A stretch of 64,000 nucleotides of DNA from Isoetes taiwanensis. Lineage: Eukaryota > Streptophyta > Lycopodiopsida > Isoetales > Isoetaceae. Below are positions 46,955-58,576 of this stretch, in pieces. Position 1 is the stretch's first letter, and every line of letters starts with the position of its first letter. The DNA lies in contig JAJEKV010000073.1 in assembly GCA_021234155.1 (NCBI GenBank), forward strand, positions 1,708,001-1,772,000, in the 5' to 3' direction. Under the pieces are notes generated by a model. The model saw only the letters and a list, made by a program, of their open reading frames with translations, was not told the DNA's origin and ran no database searches. A program made the translations under genes and the position numbers.

Positions 46955-47732
46955 CGTGATTTCGGTTGCTCGAAATCATAGCACTGGCCAAACACTAACT
47001 CGTAGTACGGTAGTTAGGAGGAGGCTAAGTTAATGTGCTGATTAGTCCTCTTTGATGTTTGGTTTGGTGTTAGGTTAAATTATGAAATTGTAGTTTAAAG
47101 AAGATAGGGCGACCGGAGGGGCCAAGGAAGAAAGGAGTTGTAAATGTCAGTGGGTAGCTCAAATGAAGGAGAAAGTGGTTCCATTAGATCGGGCATACTC
47201 AAATTACCCTAGGACAGCCGTCTCCAGGCGAAAAATGGTCAAGGGAAGGCCCAAAAACCAACTCGGGCGCCGCTTGCTTTTTATCGTCTTGCAGTCACGG
47301 TGGAAGAGCCCAAAATGCAGTCGGCGCCCGACCGTACAGATGGGAGTCAACGCGGCCCCGAAGAGTCAACTCGGGCGCCGCTTGCTTTTCGACGACCCCC
47401 AGTCGAGGCGGGAGCACGTATAATGCAGCCGGCGCCCGACCGTATGCGCCGCGTATTTCCGCCGTATAATTATTTTATAACAACAAAATTAAAAAGTTAA
47501 TAAGGAAAGTTTTAAAATTTCAAAAGTTAACTGGCCGTTAGTTCTTTTTTTTTGCTATCTCATTTCGCCTTGCCTCCAGCGCCTTCAACTGCCATAGCCG
47601 ACGCCCGCCATCGCCACCAGATCTGACTCTGCTTTTCCGCCCTTGTGCCTTGTGAACCCTAGCGCCTCCTTTGCCGTCTCCTTCGCCGCTAGCGCCTCGC
47701 TGCCCGCCTTCGTAGACCTTAGTGCCACAGCC
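46955..47732 (+). other. Leader of the H3-carrying element
   Basis: Untranslated leader. About 47240-47440 contains two copies of a GC-rich block with CAACTCGGGCGCCGCTTGCTTTT. The stretch just before ORF A is pyrimidine-rich. Confidence 0.6.
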
Positions 47733-48982
<1,250 letters not shown>

Positions 48983-49182
48983 TATATTTTGCTGGGATCC
49001 GCATTGTAAATATTTTTTGATATTTAATAAAAACTTTTTATTTTGCATTAAAAACCTATTTACTTTGTATTAAACATGAAAAATGCTGACGTCAGCATAA
49101 ATAAAAAGGAGTTAAAAGAACTTTTAAAGTTCAATTCAACTGTTAGATTTGTTTCTCTTCCTCTCTCCTCCTTTCTAGCACC
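48983..49182 (+). other. Spacer between ORF A and ORF B
   Basis: AT-rich, then a pyrimidine tract ending CTTTCTAG directly before CACCATGG. It resembles a 3' splice site leading into ORF B, which would allow ORF B to be made from a spliced message. Splicing is an inference. Confidence 0.4.
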
Positions 49183-50572
49183 ATGGCCGCCGCTGACCTT
49201 CTCACATGGTACCATGACGGAGAGCAATGGGATCCGCAAGTTCCTTTCGACCTGTTGCGGCCCTTGCTATGCCAGCGCCTAGACCTCATTACCAACATGC
49301 AGCGGCACCCGGATTACGCCGGATTCCTAGACTTTTACATGGAGGAGATGCTCCCTCTGTGTATCCCTCTTAGGGATCCTCCCCAGCTGTATCTGGAGCG
49401 GGAGGTAGTCCGGGAGATGCTAGAGGGAGACACCCACGCATATGATGTGCTGAAGGGTAAGCTCCGATGGGGCAAACACCTGCCCGTCGTGCAGCATCAG
49501 GGGCGGCAAGATCTTGAGGTTGCCTTCGCCCTAGCTATCCTCATGGACCAATACGTCGAGGATGAAACCTTGCCTGTAGAGAAAGGCAAACTGCCTGAGT
49601 CTTCCGAGGAGGGGGAAGACGAACATATAGGCATGGGCGACTTCGCCCGTTGGAAGCAGTTGGCGGAAGAGTTGCCACCGCGCCGTGAGCAAGCTATAGG
49701 CTTGTCAGGGCTGGATGCCCTTCCAGTTATCTATCACCAAGGGCAAGAATATCTTCTCTTGGATGATATTATCTGGACTTATCACATGGTGGCCGGATTT
49801 AGACGCAAGCGTAAAGACCATGTGCTTTATGAGCTTGCGGAGTATTGTATGGACGATTTCATCGACTTCACTTCTACTGAGCTTCCTCCAGAGGTGCAGC
49901 AGCTGCTCCAGTTCCGCCAAGAAACCATAGAGCCGGCTGAGACTCTACTACGTCTTCAGGAGCTGGTAATGCAGGAGCCAGCCTCTCAGCCCTCACCAGA
50001 TGCCTTCACGGCTATGGGACCTCACGTCCCAAATATCAACATGGTTGATGTTCCCTCCGACTCAGATGACGAGGGAGAGGATTTATATCATAATCCTACT
50101 CATGTGAAGGAGGAGCAACAGGAACTTAGGGAGGAAGAAGTCCCTATGGATTTGGATAAGGAAGTGGCTACGTCCGAGACCCCACAAGGGAAGGTATTGG
50201 GAAACCACCTTACCCGCTTCTTCCTATCAGCCTTCCGGCAGGGCCAAGTTCTTTTTATAGCCCGAGACTTAGGGCCGGAGGCTGAAGCTTCATGGTGGGC
50301 CCTTCGTGCTCTCTCCACCTTGGCCGGGCACAAGAAGCTCCCCTATCGTACGTTTACTTATGTACTCGTGCGACGTAACGGCCTTGGGCCAAGACATCGC
50401 ACCCTGGATGAGCATGAAGCTCCTTACGGCAGCCCCATTGGCTGTTGCTTATCCACCAGAGGTTGCATCTATCGCGGCTGCTACCGTAGACCCAGGGGTA
50501 ACTCTGTTGCGACACCGACCGCCACCCCCACCTCCTAGATCTACAAATGAAGAGGGGGGACCTAGTTCTTAA
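49183..50572 (+). pseudogene. ORF B: unknown retroelement protein
   Basis: An open frame of 451 codons from 49183 (CACCATGG context). I do not recognise it. The N-terminal 200 residues are rich in Trp, Leu and acidic residues (ADLLTWYHDGEQW, LDFYMEEMLPLCIPL). Residues about 280-330 are very acidic with Asp/Glu clusters (DSDDEGEDLY). The last ~60 residues of this frame are Arg/Cys-rich and unlike the rest. The overlapping frame 50306-50572 ends in a Pro-rich tail (RPPPPPPRSTNEEG) that looks more natural, so a frameshift near 50370 is likely. No transmembrane segment or known enzyme motif. It could be a transduced host gene fragment or a lineage-specific retroelement protein. Confidence 0.6.
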
Positions 50573-50800
50573 ATAAGTGTACTACGCATTTTTATATTGC
50601 GAATCTTGGTTTGGCAAATTCTTTAGCCATTCTATAATATGATATATCCCTTTCCTGATAAATCGTGAGTATTGTATTACAATTAGAAATTGTTTTCTTT
50701 ATTCTTATTTATTATTCATGATGTGTTCTTCCAATTATTGGAATTAGGGTATAATGAAAATTATGCAACCCTCTATATTCATTCCATTCTCTTGCAGAAG

Positions 50801-51255
50801 AGACACTTCTGGAGTATGAGGAGAGGATTACAGACCTAATCAGGAGGGATGACCCCGGGCCGCCCGAGCAGGACTATGGTCAGAGATATGGAGAATATCC
50901 AGAATGGGATGAAGGGTATGAGATGGAGCCCCCGCCACCAGGAGAACCCTATGACCCCGCAAAAGGGATGGAGATAGTTAATATCCTCAGGGACAGAGCT
51001 TTTCAGAACCTGAAGAAGACCCTGTGCCGCACATGGGACTACTGGAGCATGACCAGGCACGAAGCCTTCGAGGATGCCAATGACCACCTGTGGCAGATCT
51101 TCTACGCTTTAAGGAGGCTTTTCAATCTCCTCATTATCAGCCCAACGTGGGAATATCAGCCAGTTATTGTCCAGGCCTGGGCACGCTATAAGCTCGTTAG
51201 GGCTGTCCGTGAGAGTGTCCGCTACTCGATCCTGTACCCCTTCGCGAACCCCTAG
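50801..51255 (+). CDS. ORF C: unknown exon-like frame of the element
   Basis: An open frame of about 150 codons starting after a good 3' splice site (TTCTCTTGCAG at 50790-50800) and ending at 51255. The start is acidic with Pro (EYPEWDEGYEMEPPPP); the end is helical and aromatic (TWDYWSMTRHEAFEDAN, LWQIFYALRRLFNLLI). It is probably a second exon of ORF B, with the AT-rich stretch 50573-50800 as intron. Not recognised. Confidence 0.45.
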
Positions 51256-51519
51256 GCCTGGTTCCTCCAGCTATGTTTTTTTTTGTTGTTGTTACGCTGT
51301 GTGCGAGTAAAACTTTAAAACTTCCACTGTATAATACCTGCTTTTGTGCCAAATTATGTACCAATCAACTTGTTTTTGTACTCAACTTGAATGAAATGAA
51401 ATATCAGTTTCTGTTACCTGCAACGCGCATCTTTAGCCTTGTACTTTTTCTTGTCACTGTCAGGAAATGTTATCTTAATGAAATTTTATGTTACTATAAT
51501 TCTGCTTATACTTTCATGA
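51256..51519 (+). other. AT-rich intron-like spacer before gag
   Basis: A T-rich non-coding stretch with pyrimidine tracts and AG sites (TTCTTGTCACTGTCAG at about 51465, GATATAG at 51532). It may be an intron or the leader of a gag message. Confidence 0.4.
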
Positions 51520-53230
51520 ATGCTCGATATAGACGGTGCACGCAATGCCGCCTGGCAAACGCCCTCGAATGCCAGTAGGTTGACACCTGAACAGGAACTC
51601 ATGTTAATGAAAAGGCAACTAGGCGAGTTGCAAGCCTATGTATTGCATGCCAATCCACCCCAGCACCTACAAGAGGACGGGCCGGAGTTACCTCTGCTGC
51701 CGCCTAGTCCACCTGCACAACAGCCGTCACCACCTGAAGCCAGTCCTGGCCCTGCACCGAGGAAGCCTCAGGCCAAACGTCGTCGGAGCTCCTCCAAGGA
51801 CAGCGCCACCTCCTCGCAATCGGCCACTTCTGTGTCCTCTGCGTCGTCTGCATCGTCTAGTGACCATACGAAGCGCCGGGACAAGGAGTACCGTAAAACG
51901 GTTGACACAGCCATAACCAGTATATGGAAGAACAGAAAACTGGCCCAGTTTGATGGCAAATCCAGAGGCGGATTAAACGCAGAGTCCTGGCTCGACGAGA
52001 TGAAGGAGTTTGGACGTTCCTATGGCATGACAGAAAAGGATACCGGGAAGGTTGCCACCACAAACCTTACAGGAGCTGCCCGTATTTGGTGGAAGGGCTA
52101 TGCCAGAGCCAAGCATCTGGACAGAAGCAGATGCAACTTCAGAAAGTTTGCCAAGGCCTTTAAGTCGCATTATGTGCCTCGTGCGCACAAATGCCAACAG
52201 ATCCAGACCTTTTATAGGTTAGAACAGAAGGGTATGTCGGTTCAGGCCTACACGGATGAGTTTATGCGCTTGAGATTGTATGTACCCGATATGAATGAGA
52301 AAAGGGCAGTGGAAGGCTATGGCCCCATCAATCAAACGGATGGTTAAGGCCATAGACCCGAAGTCGGTTGCAGAGGCTGAGGCTAAAGCATTGAGCCTCG
52401 AGGAGGACACGCCAAGGAACCAGTATCCGCGTCCTGCTCCTTACTCGCAGCCACGGCCGTCCACACCTTATAAACCCCACTCGCCAAGTCCGGGGCCCTC
52501 TCAGCAGAACTCTCACGGCCGCCAGGAAAAGAAAGTCACCTTTAGCGCGCCTGATAAGCAGAACAACGCCAGCAAGGAAGTTTGGAACCTCTTACAGTCT
52601 ATTCCTAAAGAGGCCCGTGAACAGCTCCGCCGAGATAAGGCATGTTACAGGTGCATGCGGCCAGGGCACTTCATGCAGAATTGCCCTTATGTTACGCAGA
52701 CTGCCCAACTGGCCATGGCCGACCTCGATTGGGATGATCTCGAATCAACACAACCTGTCGAGGAGGAGGCTCCCGATTACATTCACGGTGCGTCTCATAT
52801 CCTTGCAGCTATAGAAACCGGCAATGCTGAAAGTCAGCCTGCTGTCATTTCTACCATAGGCCAAGTAGACAGGAAGCCTTTTGTAATTCTTATGGATACG
52901 GGAAGTACACATAATTTTGCTTCTTCTAGGATGGCCCATGTCTTACGACTTGAAACATTGAGGTCCCGGCCGAGGCCTGTCACTCTAGCCAGTGGTAAAG
53001 TCAGACATACCCATGGCCGTCGCATCAATCTCAAGATGCAATTGCCGGGTGCACCGGTTGCTTTGGGTGCCGAATTGATGGATATTGGCAAATATGACCT
53101 CATTGTGGGGATGGAATTCCTGGCATCTGCAAAAGCCAACATAGACTGCGAGAAGAGAGAAGTTACCTTCAACGCAGCTAATGGAGCCCGCGTAACCATA
53201 AAAGGTGAACCATTCAACCCTATTATATAG
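51520..53230 (+). pseudogene. gag: gag and aspartic protease
   Basis: Frame 51520-52347, then after a frame change near 52300 frame 52295-53230. The N-terminus is Pro-rich and then Ser-rich with a basic KRRR cluster. The capsid-like region has LAQFDGKSRGGLNAESWLDE, ARIWWKGYAR and MSVQAYTDEFMRLRLYVPDM, typical of Ty3 gag. The knuckle CYRCMRPGHFMQNC (C-x2-C-x4-H-x4-C) is intact at about 52643. The protease follows in the same frame: ILMDTGSTHNFAS (catalytic DTGS) and YDLIVGMEFLASAKANID. One frameshift is the only visible lesion. Confidence 0.88.
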
Positions 53231-53233
53231 TCT

Positions 53234-53577
53234 ATGTCCATCCGGCAGTTAGATAAAGCTATACGCAAGGACAAGCTCCTTTGCGTCATTAGACTTGCCC
53301 CCATTGAGTCAGATGATAAGCAGAAACAGGTAATTGACGGACTACCAGAGGGGATCGCTACTCTTCTCCGAGAATTTGGTGACCTTTTTCCGGATGAGAT
53401 TCAGAAGCTTCCTCCTTTTAGAGGGGTAGAATGTGAGATAGCTTTAGAGCCAGGTACTAAACCTACCAGCAAGGCCCCGTACCGTATGAGTCCTCCAGGA
53501 ACTTGCCCAATCCCAATGCTGCAAGGAATTGCAAACCATAGACATGATAGGTTCCCTGGTAGATAATATTTTCTTTT
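53234..53577 (+). pseudogene. Reverse transcriptase N-terminal remnant
   Basis: LLREFGDLFPDEIQKLPPFR, IALEPGTKP and KAPYRMSPP are the opening of a Ty3 RT. After a frame change at about 53495 the adjoining frame reads ELAQ-CCKELQTIDMIGS, and then homology ends in AT-rich DNA. The palm with its catalytic Asp residues, RNase H and integrase are all missing. Confidence 0.85.
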
Positions 53578-53936
53578 AATTATTATAAGGGGGTGGTCCC
53601 TTCAACCACAATTTCATTATATGTACTGACATACTGACATGTGCAGGCCAGTAAGCAGTGCGTACCCTGCCCATGCTAGATCTTCAATTTCGTTTTACCT
53701 ACATGTTTTGTGTATTCTTCCACTGATGTTGGTATTGGACTTCGGTCCTTGAACTCTTTTTGATTATGATAATCATGTTGAATGCACCACGGTGCTTGAA
53801 CTGTTTTGCAAACTTCGAAGTTTTGAATATATATATATTACTTTCAGGAAAAAAATAATAAGGAATTATCTTCCTTCATAATGTATTTCCTTCCACAGTC
53901 GTAACTAACCCCAATGCTGAGGACATCATTAATTCT
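53578..53936 (+). other. 3' region after the pol deletion
   Basis: AT-rich sequence without a domain. The last piece, TNPNAEDIINSKEGRM overlapping the LTR, matches the typical C-terminal end of a Ty3 pol frame. This suggests that an internal pol segment was lost while the extreme 3' end was kept. Confidence 0.5.
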
Positions 53937-53949
53937 AAGGAGGGGAGAA
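53937..53949 (+). other. Polypurine tract
   Basis: AAGGAGGGGAGAA immediately before the 3' LTR, the plus-strand DNA primer. The minus-strand relative has AAGGTGGAGAGAA in the same place. Confidence 0.92.
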
Positions 53950-55532
53950 TGTGACGTTCCAAGTATTTATACGGTATACGTATAAATATATTGACACGTC
54001 ACCCAGTATAGATACGCCACCATGGGGCATGATAACCTAGGGGGTTGGCCATAAGGGATTTAATTAGCTATGTTAAATTAATTATAAAGGATAATTATCT
54101 AAATACTTGCTATTAAGACACCTAATGGTGGGAAGGCGCCATTTGGCATAACACGGGTGCTTGACATGGGGTTTCTAAACCAAGCCACCAAAGGCAGCGC
54201 CACCCCCATCTTACCCCAATTTCGACCCAACCAGCACCAGGAAGCAGCTAAGAGCTCAGAGCCCAGTTGCTGAACATTGCCCAATCGCCAAGACACCCGC
54301 TAAGCGCCGGCCGCCACCCCATTACAACACTATGGGCGCCTCTTGACAAAGCGGCTCTAGCCAAACACCGGTCGATGGTAGCTTAACTTGCAAATTGTAG
54401 AATAATACTTTGGTGTTCTTTCTCGACTAGTTGATTAAGATTAACCCTTCTTTGGTAACTAGGAATACTCTTCAATTATGAATGATGCTCGTTATGGGAT
54501 GATCGATGTCTCTATGAGTTAGTTCAGTAGTCCAGTAAACGGGGGTTAAAAGGGGGGTAGAGGCCTCTGAACTTGAATATAGAATGCTCCTAGTAAGTCC
54601 TTTAACACCCTACTAGTTTCGGCCTGTGCACAAGAGCCCACCGGGTCATAGACGCTATGAGTGCGGCTTAGCGCCGGACAAAGGGCGCTTGATGGTGAAG
54701 TAGGGGTGGGGTCTTGCACGAGCATAAAAGGCTCTTGAGACTCCTACGGTGAGCTAGGCCGATAGCCGGTCACGTGGAGGGCCGGGTATGGGTCTGACAC
54801 TCCCTGGGTGTAGTGGTGTGACCCGTATGGGGCACCATGCACTTTGAGTAGAATTAGGGTGAGTACGTTGGGTACGGATGCGGGAGTCGCTGATGCGGCA
54901 CGTGTTCTCTAGCTCACCCATGGAACCCTTTGTGATCCGGAAGGGGCGCTTCCCGACCTGCCTCATCGGACCAGGTGTCATGAACACGGAGTAGGCTCAA
55001 AGGGTGATACCTAGAGAGCTGCGTCTCAGGAAGGCTATAAGCGAAGCCATAAGCGTGAATCGACCCATCCGCAAAGTGTGCACGGGGAGGGGCGGATGGA
55101 GTGGACAACCCTAGCCGATGTTCTATGCCAGCCAACGCCATGCCAAGACTCGGTCTGCTGATCTCCCGAGCCCCAGCCGTCAGTCGCTCCCCCACTAGAG
55201 TTTGAACCGGGGTAGAACCTGGGTTTTGGGTGTTTTCTTAGCTTAGAAGCATATTCTTTGTTGTTAGTATTTGGATGGATGCGCCACCCTTCGTGATGGC
55301 TATTTGTATATGATTTATGCTGTGTGCTAACCCTTGTATTCATGCTTCCGCGACGTAGGCGCCCATCGAAGGCGTGGGCCGAATGACCCCTCCGTGTCCT
55401 TCACCCGAGCGTCTCTACGTAGACGGCCCGGGTTAGATGGAGGGCCCTGCTCGTGGCGAGATGGTCGCCACAGGAGGGGAAAGTCCCCGTATGTACACGA
55501 CCGGGGGTCGTATATATACAGGGAGCGTCACA
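53950..55532 (+). repeat. 3' LTR of the H3-carrying element
   Basis: 1583 bp, the same ends as the 5' LTR. It differs by scattered substitutions and short indels (for example CCTGGGTGGCCAGC versus CACGGGTGCTTGAC near base 200). Confidence 0.93.
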
Positions 55533-55740
55533 GTTGCCCTCTGGCACCATACCTATTTATTGTAGTTGCAGATATGCTTACTAGAATCAATGATCACTTC
55601 CAATCCTCGGGCACAATTATAGGTCTAAAACTTCCAGACCTCTGGTTATCTCAACATATCCCAGTATGCTGATGATACATTCGCTTTCCTGGACTCCAAT
55701 ACTCAAAACATTGATCTCTTTCTTGATATTGGGTAAAAGA
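55533..55740 (+). pseudogene. LINE reverse transcriptase, palm region
   Basis: Continues the plus-strand LINE cut at 45373: CPLAPYLFIVVADMLTR, then after a frame change QYADDTFAFLDSNTQNI, the YADD catalytic box. The roughly 200 residues normally between SPGPDGF and the CPL-PYLF motif are absent. The LINE ends at about 55735. Confidence 0.8.
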
Positions 55741-55746
55741 AAGCTA

Positions 55747-55802
55747 GGGTGTCTAAAAAAAATGCCCTTACATTATGTATAATGTAGGGCATGTAGGCAC
55801 CC
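55747..55802. other. Small fold-back element
   Basis: GGGTGTCTA...TAGGCACCC ends with a perfect inner hairpin GCCCTTACATTAT/ATAATGTAGGGC. It looks like a very short MITE or hairpin repeat at the junction between LINE relic and the following gene. No target duplication is evident. Confidence 0.5.
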
Positions 55803-55966
55803 GTTTTTGTTTTTTTTTTTTGAATTTTAGTTAGTTGGGATATGTAATCATTAGGAGTAGCCTCGTCAGCAATTCAAAATTATGAGTGGCAGTGGCAACC
55901 ATAACGGACCTTCATTGCAATTTTTTGGAGGGAGACTGCGAAGTGTTTCCTGTTTAGGAAAAAAAT

Positions 55967-58126
55967 TTGCTGCCGTTCCAATTTCTTGTGTTTCTGTGTG
56001 ATCAACGAACTAATTCGACTGTAATTTGTTCTTCTTCCTTGAAATCCTTGCCCAAATCCAAGCAATGGACGCCTTTGCCTTTCGCGAAGTCACCCAGATT
56101 AAACAAAAATTTGAAAACAGTCGATTCTAGCAAGAAAGCCGAAAGAAACAAGACGAAGGTTCAAGCTTTTGAGGAACCAGGGCCAAAAAGAAGACTTATT
56201 TGTGAAGAACCCGCTGTTGTGGAAGCAAAGCATGTAAGATGTGTCAATGCAGATGAAATTTTTCCAGATTTACAACAAATCATGGACGAGCAGTGGGGGC
56301 CCAAAGACATACGGGGGTTCAAAGAATCTAGCGTGAAGCCAGAGTGGGCCGAGAACTTCTACAAACATTATGAAATTGTTTTTGGTAAGCGGGAGGTCAC
56401 AAATTGCCATGTACCTGAGTACTTTGCTCGTGCATTTGCCCTTCAATTGACAGGTAAAAAAGTAGATTGGGATACTTTTAAAGTTTTGGCCAAAGATTTG
56501 GCAAAGGGAGAAGCAAAAGAATCTGCTATTACAGAAGAAATTGGGACCTCTAAATCCACATCCAAGGTTCCTAAATTTCAGCAAGGATTTTACCCTAAGG
56601 AAGACCTTGAATTTGCAGAAACTCTGTTGCAGCAGTGTCATGGAGAATTAATTAGTAGTACATCCAAGGTTGAAGAACTGAAAATTCAGCAGGCAGAACT
56701 ACGTGACAATATAAATAATATTTCAGGAAGAAAGGATGCACATGAAGAGGACCTAGCACAGATACAAGAAGACATCAATAGTGTTCTCGACGACGCTAAG
56801 CAGAATAAGAGAGACATCAAGAATGTGCAGCAGGAGGTTGACCTTTTGATGCGGGATAGAACCAGGAAGGAAGAAATGCTGAAGAGAATTCAGGAGCCAT
56901 TGGAGAAAGCCATTTGGGAAAAGGAGTTATGTGAAAAGAGGATTGCAGAACTTGAGGAGGCTCACAAAGTTCAATTTGAGTGCTGCAGACGGCTTGATGA
57001 TATGCATAAGTACATGATGCATTCTGCAGCGATTCTCCTTCGGCCCAAAACAAGCTTAGTGATCTCTCCAGCTGAAGCAAAATTCATATGTGTGCATGGA
57101 TGTGTGTTTTGTAGTAATGGCTTTGCTAATAATGAACCTATCCTAGTTGCTCCATGCGAGCATTCATTTCATATCTTCTGTTTCTCATATTCTATTTCTG
57201 CTGGACTATCCTGCCCAAGAGCATGCAAATGGGACGAAAACATTTCAAAGATCTTGGGTGTGTACACTGGAAGTAAGCAGTATTTCATGATTTATGTTTA
57301 ATTTGCTACACCCAGGATTACTGCAATGTAGAATCCATTTACATGTAGATTGCTGCACTTAAGGTTTTGCTACAGCATGTTGGAGTGTACTGGTTATTTT
57401 ATACTTATAGTTCCATGGCTTGCATATCATACATATATGTGTTTCTTACATGCATGTTGTACATTCATAGTGTAGGGTCCTAGATGTAGAACTTAAATAT
57501 ATAAAATTAGGAGTTGTGTACTGAGTTTTGTGGCAGAACATTTAGAGGTATTTTATGTAATGTCTGATGTGTACATATGCATACATTGGAGCACATTCAT
57601 GTACATTACATGTACATTCCATCTAGATAAATTGATGTTTACATGTGTATGTACTCAAAGTTCAGTTCTAGTAATATGTACTGCTATTTTTCAACAGAAT
57701 AGTTAGAGACTGATTAGTTAGAGACTGATATATGACTGTTATGTGATTTATTTTTAGAGCTTCAAAGTGCCAAAAAAACAACTGAGCAGAAATTACACCA
57801 CAGATCAGGTGCGCTTGTTTTCAAATTGTTTTGCATTGTGTCAGAGGAAGCAATTTCTTATTCTTGGTTCTGTTTTCACAGTTTTGGAGGTTCCAAAAAA
57901 AATTGAGGTGCAAGATGTAGCCGAGGGAAAGAAAGCAGTGATTGAAGGAAAAAGCAAACTCACTATTCCTACGGTGATATAGGTTGAGGAGGCTGGCACT
58001 TCAGGTCTGCATGGTGACATTCCAGATTATGACGAGGAACTCGAGAGATTGAGGGAGCAGGCTAAGGCCACATCTGCAAAAGTAAAGGCAGCAGCAGAAA
58101 ACTTTAGAAAAATATTGGGGTCATAA
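55967..58126 (+). pseudogene. Coiled-coil protein with C-terminal RING-like motif
   Basis: Exon 1 (55967-57272) is open over its whole length, with donor GTAAGC. Exons 57758-57808 and 57882-58126 join in frame. The start is uncertain; another ATG in a different frame lies at 56064. Residues about 100-190 are a globular region (PDLQQIMDEQWGPKDIRGF, FARAFALQLTGKKVDW). About 210-345 is a long Glu/Lys/Gln-rich coiled coil. Residues about 375-420 carry CVHGCVFC, CEHSFHIFC and CPRAC, a RING-like Cys/His zinc-binding pattern. The third exon has one in-frame TAG at 57980-57982, which either ends the protein or inactivates it. The pairing with a downstream Ulp1 region suggests one SUMO/ubiquitin-related locus. 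Not a family I can name. Confidence 0.55.
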
Positions 58127-58576
58127 AAGGGCTATAACGATTTGCCACATGGAAAAACATACAGCCAATCAATTTGAAGGGCTTGACAGGTTACAATCAG
58201 CATTTCTTTTTATATTTCCACATGGCAAAGTCTTATTGGTCAAGGGTTTACCCAAGTTTTCTACGCTGCCCCTTTTGTGTTGGCACTATTTACTTAAAAG
58301 CACACCAACTACTTCAAGTGAATACAAAAACAAATTATGACTATGACACTCGAATTTCCCTCCCACCCTAATTTCGAAAAGGAAAATTCATTTTTCTCCC
58401 ACCCTAATTTCGAAATGGAAAACCTTCGACTCGAGCATTGCTGTTGCAGGATTTCTTTAGGATTGCCGGATCCAAAATTGTAATCACAGAAAGCTTGATC
58501 CACCAGTGACAGGCATGCTTTTCTTTGTGTTGTTTATTCATTAAGTCTTATTGCTTACTTTTTGTTAATTTTGCAG
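58127..58576 (+). other. Stretch between the RING-like and Ulp1-type regions
   Basis: Two overlapping 63-65 codon frames without a domain, and a tandem AATTTCGAAA-containing duplication (CTCCCACCCTAATTTCGAAA twice at about 58360-58420). It may be an intron or the 5' part of the next gene. Confidence 0.35.

Noticed and set aside
49705-49930. Overlapping 71-codon frames on both strands within ORF B
   Set aside because: They are shadows of the long ORF B frame.
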